A stretch of 64,000 bases of DNA from Morella rubra. Lineage: Eukaryota > Streptophyta > Magnoliopsida > Fagales > Myricaceae. The position numbers were made by a program, and so were the translations under genes. Under the pieces are notes generated by a model that was not told where the DNA came from, did not search any database, and saw nothing but the letters and a program-made list of their open reading frames with translations. The DNA is taken from positions 11,108,359 to 11,172,358 of the forward strand of contig CM025849.1 of the NCBI GenBank assembly GCA_003952965.2. The letters run 5' to 3'. Below, piece by piece: positions 11,049 to 22,002 of the stretch; positions within the stretch are counted from its first letter, which is position 1; each line of letters opens with the position of its first letter.

Positions 11049-13000
11049 GATTTTCATGGAAAATCACATGATAATCTTGATCCCATAACCTGTAGCCAAA
11101 TTATCTTCGTAGCCAACAAAAATGCAAGGAGTGGCTTTGTCATCAAGCTTCAACTGTTGCTCTTTAGGCACATGTGCAAATACCTTGCACCAAAAAATCT
11201 TCAAATGAGAATAGAAAAATCCTTTCCTATCCACACTTTCTCTGAATCTCAAAACCCAAAGGAACTGATAGAGACTGGTTGATTAGGTAGCACGCAGTGC
11301 AAACAGCTTCACCCTAGAATGACTTAGGAAGTCCAACCATCCTTAACATAATTTTGACCTTTTCGACAATGGTGCAGTTCATTCTCTCTGCCACACCGTC
11401 ATGTTGTGGGGTACCAGGAATTGTTTTCTCATGTCTAATGTCATGCTCTGAGCAGTAATCTTCAAACGCATTAGACGTATATTCCCTCCGTTGTCAGTCC
11501 GGAGACACTTCAAAACCTTTTCTCGTTCCACCATGGCATGAAACTTCTTGAAGTGTTGAAAAACCTGGTCTTTTGATCTCAAACAAAACACCAACACCTT
11601 TCGTGAAGCATTATCAATAAAAGTAAGATATTTATTGCCACCTAAGACTCCACCTCAATAAACCACATACATAAAAATAAACCAAATCTAAAACATTGGG
11701 CTTTCTACTAGAGGATTTCTAAAAAGAAACTCTATGTTGTTTACAAAGTAAACAATAATCACAGTTTAAGACGTACCTTTGGCGAAAGGAATGAGGGATT
11801 TTGTTGCCAAAATCTGCAATCCCCTTCTCACTCATGTGAGCTAGCCACTTATGCCACAAATTAGGGAAGAATCACCTTCCGCTGCATTTACCGCTTCATT
11901 ACACACCTTGCGTCTTGTAAAGTGTGCCAAATCTTTCCTCTAGCAAATACCATTGACCCTTCATAAGTTTCCATCTTCAGTTGCCAAAATAACTTTCATA
12001 TCCCACGTCTTTGAAGGCATGTGTAAACAGCAAATTCAGGCGCATGTCTGGCACATGTCGCACATTCTTCAATGTCAAGGTGCATCCAACATCTGTCTGT
12101 AAACAAATATCACCAATTCCCACTATGTCGCATGACTCTCATTGCCATCTTCACTCTGCCAAAGTTACCCACTTTGTACGAAGTAAAGAGCTCCCTCTTT
12201 GGAGTGACATGGTAGGAAGCCGCTGAGTCGATCACCCACTCAACAAATAGATCTGCAACATGACAACACTGCTCTTCTTCAACAAAATAACTGCCATTGC
12301 CACATCCTCATTTGAAACACTAGCCATGGTATTCTGATAAGTATTCTGATTCTCCTTTTCTGTTTATTTTTCCAAGCCTTACAATGCTTCTTTATATGAC
12401 CTTTCTTATAAAAAAAAAGAAACACTTTATTTGATCTTTCCCTTTCGACTGACTTCTGGATTTCCCATGTCATTTAGAATCTCTACCCTTACTCGTCCCT
12501 TGTTCTCTGTAACAAGAGCTTGTGCATTTTCTTTGCTTGTATCTCTTCTTCTTGTCTTTTCATTGAACAAGCAATCTTTAACCATATTGAGTGTAACACA
12601 CCATTCGGAGCAGAATTACTAAGTATACCACCAAAGTCTCCCAACTATTTGGCAAAGAACTCAGAAGCAATAGCGCTTGCAACTCATCGTCTAGAACTTG
12701 AAAATCACTCAAATGCTCGGCAACAGACTTTCCCTCTTTCAGTTTCAAATTCACAAGCTTTCTAATATCAAAAGCTTTATTCTGAGCTATCTTCTTCTCA
12801 TAGAGACTTTCTAATTTCTTCACAAAGTTTTGGCATTTGTCTCTTAAGACATGTGATGGAACACACTAAGATCAATCCACTGTCTAATATACCCAATAGT
12901 CTTTCGATTTTTCTTCTCCCAATCCTTGGCACTTTCAGTGCTTGGCTTGGCACTATCACCCTCAATAGGGTCATGCAAATCCTTAAAGTAAAGGATGTCC
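11049..13000 (-). repeat. copia-2 gag-protease-integrase, tandem copy 2
   Basis: A second copy of the same segment in the same orientation, starting at GATTTTCATGGAAAATCACA as copy 1 does. Over the integrase half it differs from copy 1 mainly by losses of one to a few bases and hardly at all by substitutions. The gag end is more divergent. Confidence 0.9.
12279..13000 (-). pseudogene. copia-2 gag remnant
   Basis: The frame at 12578-12823 reads LNLKLKEGKSV-like sequence followed by EHLSDFQVLDDELQALLLL and SLPNSWETLVV, typical of copia gag of the UBN2 type. Downstream at 12279-12473 is the zinc-knuckle remnant YKKGHIKKHC, with its first cysteines lost. It lies just inside the 5' LTR, as expected. 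Confidence 0.85.
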
Positions 13001-13121
13001 TCCATCATCGGCTTCAAATTGAATAATTTGATGCCGTGAGTTTAATCATAGTGCCTGAACTACTTTCCATTTAATTCACACAAGACAACCAACCCCACAC
13101 AACCTTAGCTCTATACCACTT

Positions 13122-13750
13122 TGTTAGGCAAATTACGTCCCTGTGCAAATTAAATAATAACCCCAAGCAAACCAACAACCAAACAGAAAATAAATAAAGC
13201 AAGCACAAAGAACACACAAGATTTTGTGGAAAACCCTTCAGTGTGAAGGAAAAACCACGGGGCAACTTCGAGATAAATCCACTATAATAAAATAGATATT
13301 ACAACACTCAAGTTTATGCCCAAAACTTGAGTTCTAGCAAATTGAAATTCAACAAGATCAACTCTCTAAGAAAAATACAATCTCATCACAAATCCTAGAA
13401 TCTGACGAAACCCACCCTACAGCGAGATCCCCAATCTGAATATCACAACTCTCTTGATGAAGCACTAGATAACCTTCTCAGAGATAATCTAATTTGCTCC
13501 TGTGTAAAAACCATACCTGAAGATCGAAAGAAAAACTCCCTAAAAAGTCTCATCTTTTTCTTTTCCTTTTCTCTCCTCTCTTTTTCGTATTTTTCTCTCG
13601 AAAGTGCGGCAACCTCTCTTTTATCTTTTCTATATTGTGTAGCAACAAAAGTTTCCCTACTTTTTTGATAACGAGAGAAATTCGAACACTCATTCACATG
13701 CACCGAATTCGAACAGACCTAACTCAATATACACACGAGTTGGATTCAAC
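13122..13750 (-). repeat. 5' LTR of copia-2
   Basis: On the minus strand it ends CCTAACA next to the primer-binding site. The other end is interrupted at TTCAAC (13746-13750) by a solo LTR, so the true end could lie a little beyond, after 14781. It contains a pyrimidine-rich stretch (13550-13660). Confidence 0.75.
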
Positions 13751-14776
13751 TAACAAGATCCTCAGTGGAGACCACGGCCGGGACTACCTGGAGGGGGAAG
13801 ACGAGGGGCAAGAAGCGGCACCAGTGACCGACCAGAGCAACCTAAGCAGACCGACCAATTAGAACAGACAGACCGACCAGAGCAACCTAAACAGACCGAC
13901 CAATCAGAACAGGCTGACCGACCAGAGCTGCCCAGGCCGATCGACCGACCAGGACAGCCCAAACGTGTTGACCGACCATGAGCCCAGCGATATTTATGCT
14001 AGCAGGTCGACCAGTCAGTCGCAGACCGACTAGGACCAGCTCAAGACCCGATCGGAGAGAAGCGGCAGCACAACCACGTTATTTATGGAAAGATCTTCGG
14101 CAACTGGTTTCCTTCCGTGAAGCAATACGATGAAGTCAATCTTCTAGATTCGGACGTCTCCGAAAGTCTAGAATATTTCCTTTCCTTTTTAAGTTCGGTT
14201 TATTTAGGCATGTTATATCAAATCTACGTGATCGACGAGATTGATTTCCAACGAGAGGCGATTTGATTTTGAGTCCATTAGGTTTTGTAAGCACCGAAGG
14301 ATGCCTATATAAACACCTTTCGGAGTAGTTGAGTTTACGATTGAGAGTCATAAAGTTTACGGGAGCCTGAGAGCTTTTGTTGAGTGTTTTGGCCGAGCAT
14401 AGGCACGTATATGCTAAGTCGGTTTCAGGGCTAATAACCTTGTTACTTGGATTCATTCTAGGCTAATAACCTAGTTTTGGTACCCGTTCTTGGGCTAATT
14501 AACCCTTGATCGAGATGTTCTGGTTTCTTGTGGTTCAAAGGACTAATAATCCTTAGACCACGTTTCTTTTATCAAATCAGTGAGGTATTCTTCATTCTCA
14601 GTGTGTTAAGATCCTATTTACTTCGCTCGTGTGTTACTGGAACTGGTCGGGAGGATCGTGTGGTATTGGAGTAGATCGAGTACCACTGGTCGGGAGAATC
14701 ATTGGTAGTACTTGAGCAGATCACTTACGAGAGAAGTTGGTGCTTGTTTTGGGTTCCTTGACCGGGGACCCTAACA
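13751..14776 (+). mobile_element. Solo LTR, family shared with 54210-55223
   Basis: 1026 bases flanked by an exact 5-base duplication TCAAC (13746-13750 and 14777-14781). It begins TAACAAGATCC (TGACAGGATCC in the other copy) and ends CCTAACA. A TATA-like CTATATAAACACC at about 14306 gives plus orientation. No internal retroviral-type region is attached, so it is a solo LTR left by recombination. The superfamily is not certain. Confidence 0.82.
13826..13980. repeat. GACCGACCAG-rich minisatellite inside the solo LTR
   Basis: Imperfect tandem units built on GACCGACCAGAGC and CAGACCGACCA. The related copy at 54325-54480 has a similar but more diverged array, so the array belongs to this LTR family. 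Confidence 0.75.
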
Positions 14777-14781
14777 TCAAC

Positions 14782-14955
14782 GCCATGGTAAATCCCAGGC
14801 CGTGCAGCCCTCCCATGTCATACATGTCAGGTAAGCCTAGCTTTACTATAGTAGTGGCCCTAAAGAATTGTTTGCACCTGACGGAATTCGAATATGAGAC
14901 CTCAAGGGGAGCACACCCCTAGAGGTCTTGACCACCTAAGCCAACCCCTTGGGTT
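14782..14955 (-). mobile_element. tRNA-derived SINE-like element
   Basis: On the minus strand there is an A-box-like TGGCTTAGGTGG (about 14931-14942) and, about 40 bases downstream, a B-box-like TATTCGAATTCC (14883-14894), followed by GTGCAAACAATTCTTTAGGG. This order of internal pol III promoter boxes and the 3' sequence resemble plant Au-type SINEs. The 3' end meets the target duplication of the solo LTR. The exact ends are uncertain. Confidence 0.65.
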
Positions 14956-15031
14956 AACAAAAGTTGCCCTACTTAAAATTTGCACCCACAAATGGGCTTT
15001 AAAAAGCTCATAGGCTGGACCCCATATAACA

Positions 15032-15921
15032 CCCCTCTCATGATTCTTCCTTCCCTTTGACCCATCCCGTGAATTCTCATTCTCAATCTTGTGATCCCCC
15101 TGCTTCCACCCTGTTAACACCATGTCACTCTCAAAATCAATACCCAACTGATTACCCTTAGGGAGAAACTTGCTTGCATCCTCTGAGCCTCTCCTAAATT
15201 GCAGAATCGACTCCTTATCAATGAAAATGTCCCGGGTCAAAAGCTTCAACCCATCACCAGTATGATTTGACGTACCGTTCGTTGGATTGTCCAAAACCAG
15301 CGATCCACGATTGGGTCGCAACTTGGGCTGGCAAACCTGGTCACCAGGAAGAGTAGCTTGTGCAAAAGAGGCCTGGTAGTCCCCAAGACCAGCGAACCAC
15401 GGGCTATAAACTGCTAGTGCTAGTCGAACTGATATCAGTACCATAATCACCACTACCACCAAATGAAACACCGTCTGGGCCATGGAAATGGCGATGAAGA
15501 TAAGCTGGTTGTTGGTATTGATTGGGAAGCGGGTATCTCTTTCCCAGAGCATCATAGAAGGATTTCTCGGTGCTTTGGAGACCCAAAGGGTCGTAAAACA
15601 TGGAGGGCTTCTCCTCTATGTCCTCTTCCAGAAGTATCTGGCTTATGTACTTGAGAACCGTCTCCGAGAAATCACTGTCGTCCGAGGACGGAGACGCAGC
15701 CACAGAGCTTAAGCTCAAACAATTAGCAGCAGCGGACGGAGCATACGTCTCTGCTTCCTGTCCCAGGGTGGCCTGTTGAGCGAAATGCACTGCGCCAGGT
15801 GGAGGACTGGGTTTTTAAGGAAATCAACCTCCTGGGAGGGTATATTGAGCTTGTACTCATTTTGAAGGGTTGGGAATTGACTGGAATTTGGTGAGAGGCT
15901 ATGCTTATCATCGTCGACCAT
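15032..15921 (-). pseudogene. GRAS copy A, N-terminal piece
   Basis: The ATG at 15921 opens MVDDDKHSLSPNSSQF, as in copy B. The piece carries the acidic LISCL motif DSDFSETVLKYISQILLEED and KPSMFYDPLGLQSTEKSFYDAL. Frameshifts occur near 15800 and 15410, the latter creating an early TAG. It ends at 15032, where the composite insertion begins. The upstream frame beginning MENFVM would start on TTG, so I take the ATG. Confidence 0.87.
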
Positions 15922-18801
15922 GACAAAGTTTTCCAAATCAGGCAGTCGAGGCGTTTATAGATTACACCGGGAAGCCAGACAAAGGACTGGATATATCTGA
16001 GGCATTTATACGAAGGAGATAAAGATCGAAGGAAAAGAAAAAGAAAGTTGTTGAAGTTTCACGAAGCGTGGCAGAGGACAGTCAGATGTGGAAAGCAGCG
16101 ACGGGCTGAGACGGAAGAGAGTGGCGTATAACGTTTGGCCTTTGGCTCTGATGAACTCTCCATGAGACAAATCCTTAGGCAATTTTTTGTTTCTTTTCCC
16201 CCCTGATTAGATCCTTGTCTTTGTAAAAATAATTGATTTCGTTCGGCGCGACCCTCGTATTACAGTGCGGTTGAGAATTTGCATGCTCTTCCATGTACTG
16301 ACTGGCGTCCACTAATTAATGGGAAAAAATTTCACCTAGTTGGTCCCTAAGAAAATATATTCAATTAGTTATCGGTATCCATAGAGTAGCCTCAAAGGTT
16401 ACCGAAAAATGGATGGAAAATGTGGGAAAATGATGCAAAATGTTGGCAGTGTCAGAAGGAAGACAGGAAATTTTCATACGATATCCATTCAATTAATGCC
16501 CATATGTCCTCTACTGCTTCTTTAAGTTAAAAAGTGATGTCATTTTGTTCTTTCAGATGACACTTATCTTTGATAACTTGAAATAACTATGGACCGGAAC
16601 AGATTTAACTAAATTTACCCTTTTTTTAATTACTCAAATAAAATATTAGTTATCCCCACTAATAAATTTTACCTCCTTAATCGATCATGCAAAATTGCGC
16701 ACAAATATTTTACTCCAGATGAGAGTAATGGTCTTGAATTTGAGTACTCACTATGCTTTATTTTCTATTTAAAGATTAAATTCATTTCCAGACAAATTGG
16801 TTTACCCTGAAGTTTTCGAGACAGTTGATTATTTAACATCGAATAGTTCTAGAAGTAGAAGGAAATTGTGCTTAGCAGATCAAGTCGACCCCCGCCTCTT
16901 TCTATGTTCTAGCCACTTTTTGAGAATTTTTTTTCAACGCACTTGGAACTCAGATCTACGCGTTTTTAAAGATTTTTGAAGGTCACTACTGACGGGAAGT
17001 CGGGAAAGGCTTCAACATCGTCCGACGTTTGTCTCCATCCAAGCCAACTGCTGATTGGCTGGCACGTGGAGCTTCACGCCCCCGTGCCTTATTATGCCAT
17101 TCTAAGTAGTTTCTGATCTTCTCTAATGAGCACATGTCGTCCGACTTGCCTCTGGGCCTCCCGACGCTCTTGTCTGCCACGACCGTATGTCAACTCGCCA
17201 GCCCATGGGGCCCACGCGCACAACCATTTTGATCTCCTCCAACCGCCGCCTTTGTCGCTCTAGTTTGCCATTTGGTTTTCTTTTCCACCGTTTGTAGCTT
17301 GCCGCCCATCATGACTCATCTCAATTCTTTGCCCATTTTGGTTTGTATGGCCCTTACGCCCCCTCGCTCATTGGCCCGTCTCTTATTCGAAGGGCCTGAT
17401 ATGCCATTTAGAGTTTGTAACTGATGTCTTTGAACCTCCTTGGATCAATGATATTCTAGAGTTGTTATCATTAAAAAAAAAAACACAAAGAAGAAAATTG
17501 CACTTTGCTCCATCTTGAAGTTAAGCACTCAGTTTTCAATTTTCTTTTTGTTTTTCCCAAGCAATTGTGAGTTTTTATGTTGGGTAACAAAGAAAATCTA
17601 GACATCGATTCATGTGCATCGGGCTTAAACAAACCTAATTTAGTATCCGCACGAATTGAATTCAACATTGCGACAAATCACAAGAAGATTGACCAGCCTA
17701 GTGACCTCATTTAAGTCGCAAATTTCTTGTACAAGTGGTTGTTTGAACTTCTGAGTGTGCGCCTAACCCACTCTCAGGAACTCCCCTAATTACCACTTGA
17801 GCTACCTGTTGAGTTTTCAAGTCTATTTGTTTACTTGTAGAATAAATTTTATAATTTGTTACTTGTTTTTAGATATTTTATAAGTACCTTAAAAAGAGGT
17901 CAAGTAAAAAAATTTTAAGTCAAAGGTAAAAGTTTTATTATTTTTCAGAAAACAAACTAAGCTCAAAATTTTCGTAAACTAATTTTTTTTTTTTTTTTTT
18001 GGAAACATCATAATAAGCACCATATTTATGGGCAAAACTTAATAAACTCTTTTAAGTTGCAAAATATTTTATTCCAGCTAGTATGTCTCAAAAACAATCA
18101 ACCAACTATAGCTGTACCTAGAGGTGCTGAAAACAAGCGTTTTCATTCTATAAACGAGCAAATGACAGAATGTGATGCTAGAGGTGCTGAAACCTAAGCG
18201 ATCTACCCGCAGAGCCCATGCATATAGTGAGTTCTGGGCAACACGACTTACTAGATGGCTAAAAAATTGCACTTAAAATACACCATGTTAGCAGGCTCAT
18301 AAGATATAATCACCAGCTCCCACCATTAATATATGTTTTCACCTTTACCTCCAATTTGATAACTAATAAGTCATGATTTAATTGTTTATATATTGAAGGA
18401 CGTACGGCAAAGAGCTAATGCATCTCTGCTCCCCACCAGCATAATGCGTTGGTCACTAGCTAAAGCCTGATCAGATGATTCATAATTTTTCAGCAAAGTT
18501 AGCTACGAAGCAGCAGTGGTGGACTAGTAGTTCCAGAGGTAGAAGCACCGGCCAAAAGCAAGCAGACAGGGCCACGTACTTTCACTACTTGAATTAAGCT
18601 CTTTAAAGATAACTGGAGCATAAAATTAAAGTCAAAAGTAATTCATCGAGAAACAAATTTAGAGGTTTATTACAAAAGTCCCAATAACTAGATACACTTC
18701 TAGAAACACATGAAGAACAGAGAAAAATGCAAGATTTTACGAGAATAATCCGATAAATTTTCACAGATATCCAGTACCAGTACAAGATTACTAAGCCGGC
18801 A
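15922..18801. repeat. Block A, right part: 5' flank of GRAS copy A
   Basis: Aligns with 28683-31636 nearly throughout. No gene is seen. The match ends at 18801, within CTAAGCCGGCA. On the minus strand that string is the last two codons and the stop of a GRAS gene (as in copy C at 31626-31636). So block A ends at the very 3' end of a lost GRAS copy. Near 17300-17480 is a poly(A)-ended stretch that could be an old retroposon. Confidence 0.8.
17819..18010. repeat. Copy of a GTTTACTTGTAGAATAAA interspersed repeat
   Basis: A segment of about 200 bases starting TTTGTTTACTTGTAG and including GAAAACAAACTAAGCTCAAA. Related copies lie at about 30690-30880, 36899-37580 (interrupted) and 38565-38760. 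The 38565 copy has Harbinger-like ends, so these may be truncated copies of one MITE family. Confidence 0.6.
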
Positions 18802-19698
18802 TCCAAATAATTAATCAATAACAATAATTATCTCATAATTATTCTAAATGATTGGTTTTGAGGGCATACATCTAACAATATAATTGTGAGAAAAATTTAT
18901 TCAAACATATCGAATAAATTCTCATAAAATAATTTACACAGCAGAAGAATTTTCAGTAAACCAAATTTATACCCAAAATACGGATCATTTGATTGTTCTG
19001 CGTACTTTAATTGGAATTCACCATCACTTTCTCCATCACTTAAACCCGATGGTAGAGTATATTACAAGGAGAACTAACAACCGAGAGAGAAATTTATAAA
19101 GAATTCTATACCATTACCACTCATCCTAAAGGGCTATTTTAACGGTCCTTATAACCCGTTACACACTTATAAAAGCTGTAACAGTCGACTAATTAAGGCA
19201 ATTGAAGAGTCTCCATGTGGGTGCCTTTATTTCTCAATTATCTCTTGAGGCAGTTACTGTGTGATTTTTGAACTATATTGTGCCTGAGCTTTACAATCAG
19301 ATAAAAGAGATGGGTTGGGTAGGGTTGGAAGAAAAGCTATTTTGGATCTGCTAGAAAAGGTGCCCTAAACTTGGATTCTTTGACTATTCCTCCATATCTA
19401 TCTGCAAGCTTGCAGTCCTTGTGCTCTTTCATCTTGTCTCAAGTAGTATGCACAAGGGATGAGATCATTATAAGTAAGAGCCTTGAAAGCATATATTGCT
19501 GTGCATCTAATGATTTGCAAGAGAGAAAGCACAAGAAACAATAATTTATATATCTTAGTTGTTGAAATAATGCAATAATCTGCAATAAAAAGGATACATA
19601 GACAATGGGTTGATTCAAATTTCCTTCTTAATTTCCTCTCAATAGTCATGAGCTCCCAGAGGAGTGCCCAATAACTGATGAGACTACATATATATCAG
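18802..19698. other. Intergenic, 3' flank of the EG45-like gene
   Basis: No gene is seen. From 19198 the sequence is repeated at 23342 (GGCAATTGAAGAGTC and CTCAATTATCT are shared), so the downstream flank of the EG45-like gene belongs to a second, partial duplication. Confidence 0.6.
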
Positions 19699-21392
19699 TT
19701 ACCAGAAGTGATAGAGGATCTTGATTTTTCCTGCACTTAGACTAGCAATCAAAGCGAAAGCATCTCGGGAAAGATTGATGGTTGAACTACAATTTGGGCA
19801 ATGATCAACAATCTGAACAAGGTGGTAAGGTTGGGTAATACATGGATTTGGTGCGAGGTTTGTGCCTCCAATGCATTTGATTGAAATCCATCTCCCACAT
19901 ACAGACCCATTCTTCCATATGGCTTCGCTTGCTGCAGCAACCCAGCCACCCTTGTCTTCATACCCAAAACATGCAGAGGCTGCCAAGAGACAATGACCGT
20001 TACTTCTTCTTCTTCTTTCTTTTCTAGGCAAATGTACTTCATTTATTAAAATCCAAGAAAAAAAAACAGCAAGTACATACAGAATCACGTCTAGAGGGCC
20101 ACTCAAAAAACCTAAACGGCCCAAAGGTCCTACAATATAAGCGGATCTAAAGATCCGATAGTGGCAACAGGCGTCGGGATCATAAACAACCACAAGGGTT
20201 GTAAGGCAACAACAAACAGGCAAAGAGGGCCAGGATACAAACTGACCTCAAGGGCCGGGCCACAACACAAGCAAGAAAAGACCACAAGAGTCGGGACAAC
20301 ACAAACAAAAAAGGACCACAAGGCTCCAGATAGATCGTCGCTCAAATAAAGGTTTGTTACTTCTTAATGGGTCATACATGCAATGTAAGTTATTCTTTAA
20401 ATAACAAAAATGAAAGAAACACTTTGAGTTGATTAAAAAATAGACTTAAATGCACCTCATACCCCTGCGGTATGCTTAAGTTGCATATATAACCTTCTGG
20501 TAAAGAAAGTTATTTTAATAGCCCTGGGGTAATATTTATGTTAACAAAATACCCCTTAGTCCACTTTCTGTTTAAAAAACTAAAGAGAAGTGGTGAAGTG
20601 ACATTCCTTAACACGTATGCACGAATAAAAATGCGCCACGTGTCATATGGGCCACTCTCGCCATGTCATATGCCCAATCAACTTAAATGCCACACCATTT
20701 TAAAAAAAATCAAAACCAAATTCTAGATAAGCTGACGTGGCATTTGAGTTGACTAAGCATATGACGTGGTGAAAGTAGGCCCATATGACACGTGACGCAT
20801 TTTTATTCGTGCAAACATGTTGAGGAATGTTACTTTACCACTTTCCGTTGGTTTTTTAAATAGGAACTGGACAGAAGGTATTTTGTTAACATAAATATTA
20901 CCAAGGGTATTAAAACAACTTTCTTAACCATAGGGGCATATCAGCAATTTAAGCATACAACAAGGGTATGAGGTGCATTTAAGCCTAAAAATAAAAATAG
21001 ACAAATAAAAAAGAAAACCTGTATTTCAATCTTCCTAACCATTATCCTTTGAAAACCCCACTTTCACCAAACAAATCGTGGGTTTATGTTAACTTTCTCA
21101 TGATGCTCTTGAATTGGTAAAAAAAAAAAAAAAGCGACATAATTCTCGCTGAATTGATAATATTGTTAAAGTCATGAGACACTTACCTGAAAGAGAATAA
21201 TTAATGTGTATGCACAGAGTAACAAAGAGATATAATCTTACAGACATAGGGTGGATCATAGTAGGTTGCTGTAGATATAATCTTACGAACATGGTAGATT
21301 GTTCTATCTTCCTCCCCATTTACTGTAACCGAGTGAAGGCAGACGACTGCTCCCACGGCCACCATTAGAATCCACATGATATCGACTCGCAT
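19699..21392 (-). CDS. EG45-like / plant natriuretic peptide-like secreted protein, two exons
   Basis: Predicted exons are 21242-21392 and 19699-19979, giving 143 residues. Exon 1 has a signal peptide (MRVDIMWILMVAVGAVVCLH) and then TATYYDPPYV. The donor CT/GTAAGATT and the acceptor TTGGCAG/CC join a split serine codon to give PPYV-SSACFGYED, the usual family sequence. Exon 2 carries WKNGSVCGR, KCIGGTN, the VDHCPNC motif and INLSRDAFALIA, with six cysteines for three disulfides. The family (EG45 domain, double-psi beta-barrel, related to the expansin N-domain) consists of apoplastic proteins such as plant natriuretic peptide and blight-associated p12. They lack the catalytic HFD of expansins. 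A TATA-like box lies at 21431-21438. The 1262-base intron holds a LINE fragment and a foldback element. The start could also be the ATG at 21377. Confidence 0.82.
20009..20355 (-). mobile_element. 5'-truncated LINE 3' end in the EG45 intron
   Basis: Flanked by the 10-base duplication GTTACTTCTT (19999-20008 and 20356-20365). On the minus strand it ends TTTGCCTAGAAAAGAAAGAA followed by a GAA-rich tail at the target. The LINE-like 3' end at 44290 has the same TTGCCTAGAAAA terminus. It is non-coding 3' sequence only. Confidence 0.82.
20443..20985. mobile_element. Foldback (MULE-like) element, 543 bases
   Basis: The two halves are near-complete inverse copies. The left end GACTTAAATGCACCTCAT mirrors the right end ATGAGGTGCATTTAAGCC, and the arms continue inward through CACGTGTCATATGGGCC and its inverse. 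The flanks TAAAAAATA and TAAAAATAA look like a slightly changed 9-base target duplication. It is non-coding and lies in the EG45 intron. Confidence 0.8.
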
Positions 21393-21430
21393 GATGCCTT
21401 CTCGTGGTACAATGTTGGAGCTTCCTTTCC

Positions 21431-21438
21431 TTTTTATA
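21431..21438 (-). promoter_or_regulatory. Candidate TATA box of the EG45-like gene
   Basis: The minus strand reads TATAAAAA about 40 bases before the ATG at 21392. This spacing would leave a very short 5' UTR, or favour the in-frame ATG at 21377. Confidence 0.4.
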
Positions 21439-22002
21439 TCTAACAATCCCAAAAAAAAAAAAAATCCAAAATGGCTTCCTATGACTTGAAAGAACAACCG
21501 CGAGAAATATATATTCGATTAATTTTAGGGTTATATATTCACCGTCTCAAAGTAGAATCCAATTGTCACGTTGTTTTATGATGAAACATTTACAGTGACA
21601 TTTTGTTTGGATGAACAATTTTACCTCAACGCCGAGATGATTTTTAGAGAAGGGAAAAGTCAAGGAGACATTTTTAGACAACTGAAAAGGTAGAGAGAAG
21701 TGAAAGGTCGAGGATTGAACATTTTTAGACAATTGTAAGATAGGAGTTTCATATGTTTCTCTCGTGAGTCAAGTTATACCCACTTGAAAAAAAAATACAT
21801 TTTACAATCTCGACACTTTGCACCATAGTCTATTATTTTTATCATTTTACAGCTACCAATTATTGATTTCATTAATATTTTCTATGCGAAATGGTAATTT
21901 TATCTTCATAATTTGTTTGATCGTGATCATTTTATGAGAGAAAAAAATCAAAACATTAAATGCTAAAAAATTAATTCCCATCAAAATTGACAAAAAAATT
22001 TT
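21439..22002. other. Intergenic, upstream of the EG45-like gene
   Basis: No gene is seen. AT-rich, with A and T runs. Confidence 0.5.

Larger units (their letters stand above)
8081..13750 (-). mobile_element. Rearranged Ty1/copia retrotransposon (copia-2) in GRAS copy A
   Basis: The right LTR starts at 13122 (plus-strand TGTTAGGCAAATTACG). On the minus strand it is followed by a primer-binding site GTGGTATAGAGC. A truncated LTR at 8083-8345 runs straight into reverse transcriptase, so the second half of pol is lost. Between them gag-protease-integrase is present twice in tandem. Many short indels break every frame. The exact left end is eroded (TTTTTAGGC where TGTTAGGC is expected). The whole insertion, together with the solo LTR and SINE beside it, appears to be flanked by TCCCT at 8075-8079 and CCCCT at 15032-15036. 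Confidence 0.85.

Noticed and set aside
13443..13703. 86-codon basic frame in the copia-2 LTR
   Set aside because: It is the translation of the pyrimidine-rich part of the LTR, with no resemblance to gag.
20143..20223. Upstream extension of the EG45 reading frame beyond the exon 2 acceptor
   Set aside because: This part is LINE 3' sequence and intron. The acceptor at 19980 joins exactly to the family sequence.
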